DNA of 64,000 bases from Artemia franciscana (lineage: Eukaryota > Arthropoda > Branchiopoda > Anostraca > Artemiidae), in the NCBI RefSeq assembly GCF_032884065.1, contig NC_088864.1:19361999-19425998 (forward strand), in the 5' to 3' direction. The notes under the pieces are model-generated. The model was not told where the DNA came from. It saw only the letters and a list, made by a program, of their open reading frames with translations, and did no database searches. A program made the position numbers and the translations under genes. This document shows, one piece after another, positions 34,966 to 45,660 of the stretch. How positions within the stretch are numbered: the stretch's first letter is position 1; the number at the start of each line of letters is the position of its first letter.

Positions 34966-35475
34966 ACAGAGATTACTGTGGATGAGAAAGATGAATCTTC
35001 TTTCAGAACTTTTACAGATAAAGAAATTTCTAACTTAAGACACAGTCTTCAGAGTAATGATTGGCCTAGTGTTCTTGAAACTAGTGATGTTGAATGTGTA
35101 ACTAGATTATTTTTGTGTCGTATGGGAACTCTGTTGGATAAACATTTTCCTCTTAGAAAGAGGCCAAGGAATTCTACACCAAAATGCCCATGGATGTCTA
35201 GAGGTCTGATCAATGCAACACATATGAAGGCGTCTTTGTTCAAGGCTGCATGTAAAAGTAAGACACAGGATGATCTTTTGAAGTATAAACATTACAAAAA
35301 TGTGCTCACTTCTTCAGTTTGTGCGGAAAAAAAGCTGTATAAGAGTGTAAGGGGAATTAGCGCAAGGTTTGGACTGTAATTCATGAAGTTCTTTCCCGCA
35401 AGAAACTCAAACAATCTTCACCATTTCTTTATAGGAAAGCTGATGGATCTGTTGTGGACAAAAAATCCTTAGCGA

Positions 35476-36916
35476 GTGCCTTCAGTTCTCATTCCACCTC
35501 TGAGTAGAGTAAGTTGTTTTCCCTTGACAGAGAAGTCTTTTTTCCTTTCCCCATGTAGTACTACTGAGATTTCTAGTATTATTTCTCAACTTCCAAGCAG
35601 TCGTTCAGTTGATAGTTTTGGTTTGGGTAATTATGTCCTTAAAAAAATTAGTCAGTTTGTTTCTCATCCCATCTCACACATAACTAACATCTCTCTTTCT
35701 TCTGGTGTTTTTCCTCATTTATTTAATGTTGCTACTGTTGTACCTTTGCATAAAAAAGGTGATTCATGTCTTATTTCAAACTAAAGACCTATTTATCTTC
35801 TTCCCGTCATCTCTAAGGTTGTTGAAAAAGTAGTGTATCGTCGACTCTCTTTATTTGTATTTAGTACTAATTCGACTGCTGGTAATTTTCTCATAACTAA
35901 CCATCAGTATGGTTTTCGTCCCTCATTCTCTACCTTGCATGCACTTTCTGATGCAACAGAGTTTGTGCGTGTGAATCTGGGCAAGGGCTTGTGTGTTTTG
36001 GATTTATTTCTTGACTTTTCAAAGGCCTTTGACATGGTTGACCACAATGTTCTTCTGTCTAAACTATCTTTATTTGGGGTGCATGGAGGCCCACTAGAAT
36101 GGTTTAGATCCTACCTCTCTAAGAAATCTCAGTATGTTTCGATTGATGTTTCGATGTTTCGATTGAAAGGTGTCCCACAAGGCTCTGTGCTTGGACCACT
36201 TTTGTTTCTAATTTACATTAATGATCTTGTTGATGGTCTTCATCCCCATGTTCACCCTGTTCTTTTTGCTGATGACAGTAACTTTTTCATTGCTGCAGTG
36301 GACCTGCCATTTGCCACTTCTATAGCTCAAGGTCTTCTTGATAAAGTAAAGGATTGGTGCTGGTCAAATGGTATGTCTCTTAACAGCCAAAAGAATGCCA
36401 TTGTCAACTTCAGGACCCCCTTACCGTATGAGAGATGTACAGGAGCCAATCACCCTGACTTTCGGGAACGATATTATACCACAAGCTACTATGGTGAAAT
36501 TTCTTGGTGTGTATCTTGACTGTTTTCTTTCTTTTAAACCCCATATAACTCACACCCGTTCCTTAATCCTCCACCAGACTTCAATGTTGCACCGGGTTAA
36601 CTCATTTCTTCCTCCTGATGTTATGGTTTCTCTTTATTATGCTTTTATTTATCCTTACCTTTCTTATTGCTGCTCTGTCTGGAGTAATACTAATAAATCT
36701 CTTCTCTGCTCACTTCAAAGAGCCCAAAATAGGGCAGTGAAAGCTACTTATCTTCTCCCACGGCTTTACCCTTTCTCTGATCTTTATAATGATACTGGAA
36801 TAGCTCCTCTGGATCATATTATAGGTAAAAGTACTCTTTTTTTTAGCGCATTCTGCTTTTCTAGGTACTATCCCATCGTCCCTGCAGCAATTTTTCTCAT
36901 GGGTAGGCTCAGGTAG
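35476..36916 (+). pseudogene. LINE-C reverse transcriptase
   Basis: SVDSFGLGNYVLKKI and VATVVPLHKKGD (fingers) are followed by a stop at about 35,782 where the conserved Tyr of the YRPI motif is expected. Next: HQYGFRPSFSTLHAL, LDLFLDFSKAFDMVDHNVL (motif A), KGVPQGSVLGPLLFLIYIND (motif B) and PVLFADDSNFF (motif C, FADD, about 36,262-36,276). A frameshift near 36,500 moves into a thumb with FLGVYLDCFLSFKPHI and YAFIYPYLSYCCSVWSNTN. The catalytic aspartates are intact, so decay is recent to moderate. Confidence 0.88.
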
Positions 36917-37575
36917 GTGCTCTTCTTCTTTACGTAGTTCTTGTCGACGATTTATTTTACCAAAACGATCTTCTACAACAGCCCAGAGGTCTCCTGTATA
37001 TCAATCAATTCTATTGTGGAACTCTATCCCTTCGGATGTCCCTCTATTTCTTTCTGCAAAGGCGTTATTTCGTCGGATTTTTCCTGTTTATTAATTTCTT
37101 CCCCCCCCCACTCTCTCTCCTTTGTTTTATTTTTCCTGTTTCCTCTTTTCCTATTGTTTCTCTTTTTTGGAATTCTTCCTTAACTCATTTATATCTCTCT
37201 CTCTCTTATTCTTTTTAAAATTGTTTTCAGGAATCTTCTTAACTTTTAAAGTCTTGTTTATCTCTCTTGATGTCCCTCAATTTCTTTCTGGAAAGGCAGT
37301 TTCTTGTCGGGTCTTTCCAGTTCAATAATTTTTCTCTCTTTTTTTTTTAATTCCATCCTAATTTGTATGTCTCTCTTCTCTTCTTTTAAAACCATTTTCA
37401 GCTATATGTTAAATCTCCTTCCAAATCTTCTATCCGTTAAATGTCCTTGTCTTGTTCCAGTGTTTTGTTCTTGTTTTCTGTGGTCCATTACAAGCAAAGC
37501 TTCTTGGGCCCAGTAACCGCTTTACTTTGTCAAAGTTTTTCTTTTAGTATTAATAAATTGATTGATTGATTGATT

Positions 37576-37714
37576 CCCTAAGCTAGAAGAATCCCTGTCT
37601 GAAGTGGAGGCTGCCAAGGTGCAATTTCTTCTCCCATTTTGTTTAACAACTATGTTTTTGATCTCCAAGGAAAATATGAATCTTTCTGTATTTCCACCTG
37701 TATTACCTTTTTTT
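37576..37714 (+). mobile_element. LINE-D relic, copy 2, first half
   Basis: A frame reads QGAISSPILFNNYVFDLQ, closely matching motif B of LINE-D copy 1 (QGAITSPTLFNNGILDAQ at about 13,000, minus strand). It is cut at 37,715 by S copy 2 and resumes at 39,456. LINE-C lies directly upstream, so LINE-C may have inserted into this relic. Confidence 0.65.
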
Positions 37715-39455
37715 ATGGCACTTGGCATCTACCAAGTGACATATAGCAATTGCAAATTCTGTCTATCTGTCGGTTGGTCTGTCTGTCCTGGTTTTGGTAG
37801 TTTAGGCACTTCCAGGTAAGCTAGGACGATGAAATTTGGCAGGCATGTCAGGAACCAGACCAGATTAAATCAGAAATTTTCGGTTCCCCGATTCGACTAT
37901 CTGGGGGTCGGAAAAATTTGAAAAAATGAGGTATTTTTAACTTACGAACGGGTGATCGGATCTTAATGAAATTTGATATTTAGAAGGATATCGTATCTCA
38001 GAGCTCTTATTCTAAATCCCGACCGGATCCGGTGACATTGATGGGAGCTGGGGAGGGGACCTAAAACCTTGGAAAACGCTTAGAGTTGAGGGATCGGGAT
38101 GAAACTTGGTGGGAAAAATAAGCACAGGTCCTAGATACGCGATTAGCATAACCGAAAAGGATCCGCTCTCTTTGGGGGAGTTGGGGGGAGGAGTTTTAAT
38201 TCTGAAAAATTAGAAAAAATGAGGTATTTTTAACTTATGAAGAAATGATCGGATCTTAATGAAATTTCATATTTAGAAGGACCTTGTAGCTCAGATCTCT
38301 TATTTTAAATTCCGCCCGGATTTGGGGGGGGGGGGGGCAGAAATCTTGGAAAACGCTTAAAGCGGAGAGATCAGGATGAGACTTGGTGGGAAGAATAAGT
38401 TCAAGATACGTGACTGACATAATTGAACCGGATCTGCTCTCTTTGGTGGAGTTGGGGGGGGGAGTAATTCGGAAGAATTAGAAAAAATGAGGTATGTAAC
38501 TTACAAACAGGTAATCAGATCTTAATGAAATTTGATATTTAGAAGGATCTTGTGCTTTAGAGCTCTCATTTTAAATCCCCACCAGGTAACATTTGGGGAG
38601 GGTTGGAGGGGGAAACCGGAATTCTTGGAAAACATAAAAATTGAGGTATCTCTATCTTACGAATAGGTGATTGGATTTCAATGAAACTTGATGTATAGAA
38701 GGATCTTATGTCTCACATTCTCCATTTTCAATTCAAATTGGACCCGGGGACAAGAGGGGCTGGAGGGGGGAAACAGAAATCTTGGAAACCGGAAATTTTG
38801 GGAAACGCTTAGAGTGGAGAGATCGGTATGAAACTTGACTGGATCTTAATGAAATATAATATTTAGAAGGAACTCATGTCTTAGAGCTCTTATTTCAAAT
38901 CCCAACCAGATCTGTTGACATTGGGGGGAGTTAGAAGGGGAAACTGGAAATCTTGGAAAACGCCTAGAGTGGAGAGATCGGGATGAAGCTTGGTGGGTAG
39001 AATAAGCAAATTTCGTAGATACGTGATTGACGTAACTGGACTGAATTTGGTCTCTTTGGGGGAGTTAGGGGGTGGGGTTCACTGTTTTGGCGAGTTTGGT
39101 GCTTCTGGACGTGCTATGACGATGAAAATTGATAGGCGTGTCAGGGAGCTGCACAAATTGACTTGATAAAGTCGTTTTCCCCGAGCTGACCATATGGGGG
39201 GCTGAAGGGAGAGGAAAAATTAGAAAAAAATAGGTATTTTTAACTTACGAGTGGGCGATCGGATCTTAATGAATTTTGATATTTAGAAGGACATCGTGAC
39301 TCAGAGCTCTTATTTTAGATCCCGACCGGCATTAAGCCTCCAATTTTCCTTTTAAATCAATATATTGATCCTTAGAATTTTACCGGAGCTCATACCATAT
39401 GAGCTATTGACTTTTCTGGCCTCGTCACAAGTGGCATATGAGCTCTTAGCTTTTG
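37715..39455 (+). mobile_element. S element copy 2 (inside LINE-D relic)
   Basis: ATGGCACTTGGCATCTACC at the left (hairpin partly lost), AGCTCTTAGCTTTTG at the right. Same monomer landmarks as copy 1, at about 37,955, 38,247, 38,512, 38,665, 38,840 and 39,258, with poly-G runs between them. About 1.74 kb. The flanks are T-rich on both sides (CCTTTTTTT and TTCTTTTTTAT). Confidence 0.85.
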
Positions 39456-39930
39456 TTCTTTTTTATTTCCAATGGTATCAATGTCTCTCTTGTATCATGT
39501 GCTGATGATCTCATTAATATCAGCTCTACTATTGAACGTTTTTCTGAAATTTTCAAAAACCTGCAAGATGAAGGCCTAAATCTTGGTTCTAAGTTCAATA
39601 CTGGGAAGTCTGAGCTGCTCATTTTTAAGTGGGGTAAAAGCAGTCCTGTTCCATCAGTGATGACTCCCTCTATTGTTCAGCCAGTTGAGAGTGTCACATA
39701 TCCGTGCCTCCCAATTGGTTCAACTCTCTCACAACTGACAACATCTGGTAAGCCATATTTCTTGTAGAATCACCACTGCATATGCATCCATAGCTGCTGT
39801 AAATAGACACACTCTTGTATCTCTTTTTAATTCGTTTGTCCTCCTCGCGTTCTGTATGTTGCTCCCTTTTGGGAGATTTTTTACCAAGTCTGATAAAAGA
39901 AAAATCTTTGATAAATATTCTTGATAAATC
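39456..39930 (+). mobile_element. LINE-D relic, copy 2, second half
   Basis: The 104-codon frame reads ISNGINVSLVSCADDLINIS (motif C; YADD changed to CADD) and GLNLGSKFNTGKSELLIFKW, then AYASIAAVNRHTLVSLFNSF and KSDKRKIFDKYS in another frame (thumb). It continues the reverse transcriptase begun at 37,576. With S removed the two halves are contiguous in the domain order. Confidence 0.7.
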
Positions 39931-40895
39931 TAAAACACAATGCGAAGACAGTTAACCATCCTTAAGATTCTCTACTAATGCGTCATGTGTAGTTATAAGT
40001 TTGTATATAATGTATTTTTGATGTGTTATTATTTTTGTTTATGTTAGTGCAATGTATAATTATTTGATAATAAGTTTTTTCTTTATATTTTATTGTTTCA
40101 AATTTTCCTCTGCTCCTTGCAGTTTTTACTATATAACTACCACTACTACTAACAGTTAACCCCACCAACGCCGCCTTAGGCCAACACAGCTACACGCGCT
40201 ACGCCTCTGTCCCAATCTATTCAAAGCTTCCCTCTTTACACCCTCCCAGGGAGTTTACATGTCCCTCAAATCTAAAACATAATGCGAAGACAGTTAACCA
40301 TCCTTAAGACCCGTTACTAATGCGTCATGCTTAGTTTAGAGTTATAAGTTTGTATATAATGTATTTTGCTTCCCTCTTAACACCGTCCCAGGGAGTTTCC
40401 ATGTCCTTTAAATCTAAAACACAATGCGAAGACAGTTAACCATCCTTAAGATTCTCTACTAATGCGTCATGTGTAGTTATAAGTTTGTATATAATGTATT
40501 TTTGATGTGTTATTATTTTTTATTTATGTTAGTGCAATGTATAATTATTTGATAATAAGTTTTTTCTTTATATTTTATTGTTTCAAATTTTCCTCTGCTC
40601 CTTGCAGTCTTTACTATATAACTACCACTATTACTAACAATTAACCCCACCAACGCCGCCTTAGGCCAACACAGCTACACGCGCTCCGCCTCTGTCCTAA
40701 TCTATTCAAAGCTTCCCTCTTTACACCCTCCCAGGGAGTTTGCCTGTCCCTCAAATCTAAAACATAATGCGAAGACAGTTAACCATCCTTAAGACCCGTT
40801 ACTAATGCGTCATGTGTAGTTTAGAGTTATAAGTTTGTATATAATGTATTTTTGTAATATATTTTTGCTTCCCTCTTTACACCCTCCCAGGGAGT
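39926..40895. repeat. Direct tandem duplication, 485-bp unit, two copies
   Basis: TAAAACACAATGCGAAGAC at 39,931 and 40,415, and TCTAAAACATAATGCG at 40,271 and 40,756: offset 484-485 bp in both cases, with very few differences. Each unit also contains two shorter echoes of the AATGCGAAGACAGTTAACC module and a minus-strand LINE-B 3' end (GGCCAACACAGCTACACGCG). Confidence 0.85.
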
Positions 40896-41015
40896 TTCCA
40901 TGTCCCTTAAATCTTTTTTTTACAACATCCTCTCACATCTTCTGTGGACTACCTGCTTTTCGTCTAGCCCTAGACAGTTTGCTGAAAAGGGCAATCTTTG
41001 GCAAACTAAAGCAAA
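40870..41015 (-). mobile_element. LINE-B 3' fragment
   Basis: CCCTCTTTACACCCTCCCAGG followed by ACCTGCTTTTCGTCTAGCCC and GGGCAATCTTTGGCAA matches 13,975-14,105. It extends the LINE-B pieces in the duplicated units to its left. Confidence 0.65.
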
Positions 41016-41820
41016 GAGGTCAAAGTGGATTGTAATGTGATTCGAAGTTCTTCTGATGGTGGGTTGGACACTTCGTCAGCTGTTTCCCGCCCAAAAACTG
41101 AGATTTCTCTATCTTTTTTGGCAAAGATTTGGGTATTCTCTATGTCAGCATTTTTGGTTTATTCTTTGGATTCAGTTCTCACTCTTCATTCCTGAACAGA
41201 GACCAACGCCCCATTCTTGGTGGTCTTCGTTTTTAAATGTCATTTTTGTTAGTTCATCAAATCGCTGTGGCGATTAATTGGTGGCTTTATTTGAAATATA
41301 GGAAAACAATGTCTAAACCTCTAAGCTTGAATATCCGGTTCTGAAACAGGACATTTACGTCTAAATTATCAAAAGTTTTGCACTAGGCTACTCTTATCTA
41401 CCTCCATTGCTCTATCTGAATATTTCTTGGCCCTAAGTAGTCTAAAACGTAAATTGTAATTAATATTTATTCAGTTCTCCACCATAATTTTGTTTTTATA
41501 AAATTCAGTTGTCTAAAACCAATTCATGCATTTGATCTTGAAAACTAAAATAAAGCTGAAAATTTTGGAAACCCTATATTGCCCTGCTATATCACTGATA
41601 ACAGGGGAGGAAGATACTAACCGAAAGATAACTACAGAATATACACAATTGGAAAAGATAAAAAATTATGGATAAGACTTCAAATTTTTTGGGTAGGGAA
41701 AGTACCTTCTGAAAGATTCTTCACCCTGCATGCATGCTTGGCCCTCCTTTTCCAGGTATTTTTTATATTCTTGTGAAAGACCAAGAAAATCAAAATCTTC
41801 CTGCCACAATACCTTTGTTT
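41016..41820. other. ANAPC10 intron 1, unassigned part
   Basis: No repeat or exon recognised. The ORF at 41,056-41,277 has no supporting motif. Confidence 0.45.
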
Positions 41821-41821
41821 T

Positions 41822-41995
41822 CATCTAAGTCATATTCACATGCATACATAACTAGGCATTAATTCCCAGCAATCGTCACTATCGACCAGTCAGGGCTATT
41901 TATAAAAGATGAAGCAAATTGTGATTGGTCGAAATTAATTATACCTAGACAATTATGTCTGGATAAGCATGCATGTGAATTGGGCTTAAGACACA
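41822..41995. repeat. Short inverted-repeat element (MITE-like)
   Basis: The left end CTAAGTCATATTCACATGCA and right end TGCATGTGAATTGGGCTTAAG are inverted. Inner CTAGGCATTAATT and AATTAATTATACCTAG are also inverted. About 175 bp with no ORF, 360 bp upstream of ANAPC10 exon 2. Confidence 0.6.
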
Positions 41996-42356
41996 CAACC
42001 TATTACAATGTGAAATAATTTGTTGGGGCGTGACTGCCAATTCTTTACCCTCGGTATCTCTTTAAGGTTTAAGTTTAAACGAAGCTCTTTGTGTGCGCAT
42101 GAAGCTCCTAACTTCAGGTCAAAACACTAGCTTTTTTCTTATTATTTCTGCGAATATTCTCTTTGCATCTTTGAAATAATTTGAGGGGCGGGGTAAATAG
42201 CAGATGGATGAAGTTATGGAGTAAAATACATCCTAAAATATCAACCAATCTCTTTTCCAGTAAAATGTAGAATCGTTGTAAGAAAATAGAGAAGCTGCAA
42301 TTTTGTTTATCCTTTTATCTTTTTTTTTTCTCTTTTATCTTCTACGCTTTTTTAAG

Positions 42357-42519
42357 GCTTTGGGGTCCAGCAATTGAGAGATGGCAGTAAAGAAACCTAT
42401 TGGCAGTCCGATGGTCAATTACCTCATTTATTGAACATACAATTTAGGAAGAAAACTATTGTGAAAGACATTTATATTTATGTTGACTACAAGACGGATG
42501 AGAGTTATACTCCAAGCAA
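42357..42519 (+). CDS. ANAPC10: ANAPC10 exon 2, central DOC domain
   Basis: The acceptor has a long pyrimidine tract ending TTTTTTAAG. The exon opens GC|TTT, completing the Gly codon left by exon 1, and reads [40 protein letters not shown] and [13 protein letters not shown] with two bases of Lys. The donor is AA|GTAAGTATAG (phase 2). This is the beta-jellyroll core of the APC10 DOC domain, including the conserved ETYWQSDG and DESYTPSK blocks. Exons 1 and 2 together encode 95 of the roughly 185 residues usual for APC10. The C-terminal half, with the Ile-Arg tail that docks on Cdc27/APC3, is not found in the remaining 21 kb, so intron 2 exceeds that length. Confidence 0.95.
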
Positions 42520-43599
42520 GTAAGTATAGTTTTTTTTTTCTTTCTTTAAAGAAAAATTTTCAATACCGATTGTGAAGATGTAGAGGGGGGGGGGGTATCT
42601 TGACCTATGAGACTCAAATGTTTGATGCATGTGACCCGTTATCTGGTCGTGGTATTTGGAGGTCGTTTGACTGCCAATATAAGGTGTGTTTCTGTCTTCC
42701 AACAAAAATTATTGCCTGAAATCTGACAAGCGAACATGTTTGTGTCCACCTGAATTTGTGTTGGTATATTATGGCCGTTAGATATACGAGAACCGAGTGA
42801 TGAAAACCATAGCAGTTGAATTTTAGAAGCTGTTGAACAGTATTAGACTGGAATTTGTCTTTTGCAATGCAAATACGTTTTGTAATTTTACATGGTGCTA
42901 TAATATATTTGAGCTTTAATGATTGTTAATATTTGCGTAATTCGTTTTTTTTCTTTTTTTTCTCCTTTAGATTTACTTGAGGTAGAAAAAATTCCCTTAT
43001 GCAATTGATGAATTGCAGTTGGTGTTATGCTACATGGCTATATTTCTTCAATTAACTAAACTCGAATGATATAAGGTTGGTGTTTCCGAGGACCAAATAG
43101 TTTCTGATATAAAACATTATTTCTTCATAAAGTTTTCTCGTTTTGAGTTGCATTCGCGTTTAATTTTCGGTAAAAATAACGTAGTTTTCACGTTACACTT
43201 CCAAGACGTTTGACTTCCGACCCGCACAAGCAAGACAGGAAGTTACAATGGATCCGTAATTATATTGAAGATGGAATGGTATTCTAGATGGCGTCTGCTG
43301 ATGCATTAAGAATAAATATTGTTTTGCAATATGATTTATGTTCATTAAAAATGTAGACCCTGATCCTTCCTAGAATAGAGAGATTCTCTCGAGAATATAT
43401 ATTCTGTCTTGATATTTACGATGTTCAGTGATTGGCACTAGTTTTAATAAAGAAGGGAAGAAATGACACTGAAACAAAACATAATATAAAAACGCTTGTA
43501 ATTTTACTACGGCCATATTTATTAATGATAACTTTGCACAAAGTTGGGAAGGTAGTAATTAAAGTCCCGGCACTCGGCGCGCGGTAGGCTTCTATATCT
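42520..43599. other. ANAPC10 intron 2, start, unassigned
   Basis: Consensus donor at its left edge. A strong acceptor-like tract (TTTCTCCTTTAG) ends at 42,970, but in the required phase the frame closes within three codons. AT-rich otherwise. Confidence 0.5.
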
Positions 43600-43972
43600 G
43601 GATTCTCACTGTCGGTTGTCTCCTAACCATAGACAATTTGAAACAATTTGCTGTCTTTTCATAGAGGTGTCTTTTCGAAGATATATGATTACTAAAGCAA
43701 GTCCGCAGACAATCGGCCGTCTTTTCAAATATATTTGATTACTAAAGCTTGCTTCAAACTTTTGGTTTTCTTTTTTAAGGCTATTCAATTGTTGTAATCG
43801 TTTGTTAAAATATGAAAAAACTAGTTGTTGAGGTGGCGCTTCGCGCCACCCCAACACCTAGTTGGTGGGGGTGCTTCGTGCCCCCCCCCCAAGCCCCCCG
43901 CGCGCGTAAGTCGTTACGCGCCATATTAGTTACGCGCCATTGTAGTTGTGTCCCTGTGTCCCACCTGTGAAT

Positions 43973-43975
<3 letters not shown>

Positions 43976-44038
<63 letters not shown>
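43976..44038. repeat. (AT)n microsatellite inside the Helitron
   Basis: About 31 AT dinucleotides, uninterrupted until a terminal CTATATATG. Confidence 0.95.
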
Positions 44039-44040
<2 letters not shown>

Positions 44041-44154
44041 ATATATGTTTTTAACTAAGTAAAACTTGCGAATATACAACATTCTTCGCTGTCCCATTGT
44101 CTGTGCACTAATGATTGCCCTTAAGCTTTGTTGATGGTGATTGCTAATCGAACA

Positions 44155-44632
44155 TTCCCTGTGTCCCCGTCGTCATTTATATATCCCCCTGTGCCCCCCG
44201 GCGTCCCCGTTGTAGTTGTGTCCCTGTGTCCCGGTCGTTATTTATATTCCCTGTGTCCCGGTCGTTATTTGTGTCCCGGTGTCCCAGTTTGTAATTTCTC
44301 TTTGAGTGTCCCGGTCGTCATTTATATTCCCTGTGTCCCGGTGTCCCGGTCGTCATTTGTGTCCCGGTGTCCCGGTCTGTAATTTCTCTTCGAAAAATCC
44401 CTGTGTCCCGGTCGTCATTTATATATCCCCCCTGTGCCCCCGGCGTCCCCGTTTTAGTTGTGTCCCTGTGTCCCGGTCGTCATTTATATTCCCTGTGTCC
44501 CGGTCGTGATTTGTGTCCCGGTGTCCCAGTCTGTAATTTCTCTTTGAGTGTCCCGGTCGTCATTTATATTCCCTGTGTCCCGGTGTCCCGGTCGTCATTT
44601 GTGTCCCGGTGTCCCGGTCTGTAATTTCATCA
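44155..44632. repeat. TGTCCCGGT(C)GTCATTT minisatellite inside the Helitron
   Basis: Iterated CCCTGTGTCCCGGTCGTCAT, GTGTCCCGGTGTCCC and GTCTGTAATTTCTC blocks. A roughly 230-bp higher-order segment is present twice (about 44,200-44,400 and 44,440-44,630). ORFs of 67-85 codons through it are translations of the repeat. Confidence 0.9.
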
Positions 44633-45660
44633 ATTGTCAAACATGACGTCAGTCGACAAACAACTTCATGACGACATACAGCTCAATCCTTATAATGACG
44701 TCACTCGACAGACAGACAGACAGACAACTTATTTTTATATATATAGATATTTTCGCAATTACTAGTTTTTTGCTTTTTACGCAATTTAATGTCTTTTCAT
44801 ACAAATTTTTTTTTAAAGATATTTGATTATTGGAGCTAATGCGATTTCTAACAGCGATTACGGCTAATAAGTTTCAAACTTTTGGTTTTATTTTTTAAGG
44901 TTTATCAATTGTTGTAACACCTCGTCAAAATAGAGAATAATCATTTGTAGTAACTGCAAGCTTTCGTTTTATGAGCCTTCGTGCTAACACTATATAACTG
45001 GTTACGCCCAAAAAGGTTTCCTTTTTTAAGATTTATGAATTGTTGTAATACCTTGTTAAAATCTATACAAACAGTTTTGCAATTACCAGTTTGTTGCTCT
45101 TTACTCAATTTAATGTCTTCTCATACAGCGGTTTTTTCAAAGATATTTGATTATTGAAACTAGTCCTGTTTCTAACAACGATAACGGCTTATAAGCTTCA
45201 AACTTTTGGTTTCATTTTTTAAGGTTTATCAATCGTTGTAATGCCTTGTCAAAATAGAGAATAATCATTCCTTGTCAAAATAGAGAATCGTCATTTGTAA
45301 TAATTACAAATTTTGTTTTTTTTGGGCCTTCATACTGACATTATATAACTGGTTGCGTTCAAAATGGTTTTCTTTTTTAAGGTTTATGAATTGTTGTAAT
45401 CCCTTGTTAAAATATGTGCACATATTTTTGCAATTACCAGTCTTTTGCTCTTTACGTAATTTAATATCGTTTTATACCGTCGTTTTTCCAATATATTTGA
45501 TTATTGAATCAAGTTCGGGTTCTAACAACGGTTTCTACTTAGCTTTAAACTTGTGGTTTTCTTTTTTTAAGTTTTTGAAGTGCTGTAATCCCTTGTCAAT
45601 ATCAATACAAATATTTTTGCAATTACCAGTTTTTGCTCTTTAAATAATTTAATGTAAACT

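Larger units (their letters stand above)
33729..37575 (+). mobile_element. LINE-C, 3' part: ORF2 and 3' tail
   Basis: Resumes after S copy 1. It carries an endonuclease (34,290-34,960), a reverse transcriptase (35,476-36,916), a pyrimidine-rich 3' UTR and a terminal (TTGA/TGAT) repeat at 37,556-37,575, the simple-repeat tail usual for CR1/Jockey-type elements. With S removed the element is about 5 kb, close to full length for that group. ORF2 is broken by several stops and frameshifts. Confidence 0.85.
43821..44747 (-). mobile_element. Non-autonomous Helitron, 927 bp, minus orientation
   Basis: Read on the minus strand it starts TCTATATATATAAAAATAAG, and ends with a strong hairpin (GGTGGCGC-GAA-GCGCCACC) then TCAACAACTAG. 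It is flanked by A on the 5' side and T on the 3' side, with no target duplication. These are the defining Helitron features (5' TC, 3' hairpin plus CTRR, A|T target). Removing it joins 43,820 to 44,748 and gives a sequence that aligns without gaps to another unit of the surrounding array (about 45,405-45,440), confirming both ends. The interior has a GACAGACA run, a CCCGGT minisatellite and an AT microsatellite, but no Rep/helicase gene, so it needs an autonomous partner. Confidence 0.93.
43600..45660. repeat. Diverged tandem array interrupted by a Helitron
   Basis: Units share TTCAAACTTTTGGTTT, TTTTTTAAGGTTTAT(C/G)AATTGTTGTAA, CTTGTTAAAATA, TTGCAATTACCAG, GCTCTTTACGTAATTTAAT and ATATTTGATTATTG. 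The GCAATTAC(C/T)AG landmark recurs at about 44,755, 45,085, 45,430 and 45,618, so spacing is irregular (about 330, 345 and 190). No coding role seen; small ORFs here are incidental. Confidence 0.75.

Noticed and set aside
42970..43020. ANAPC10 exon 3 after a strong pyrimidine tract and TTTAG
   Set aside because: In the phase required by exon 2 the frame closes with TGA after two full codons, and no frame gives the conserved region following SYTPSK.
44128..44624. 84-85-codon ORFs as genes
   Set aside because: They are reading frames through the Helitron minisatellite, duplicated with it.
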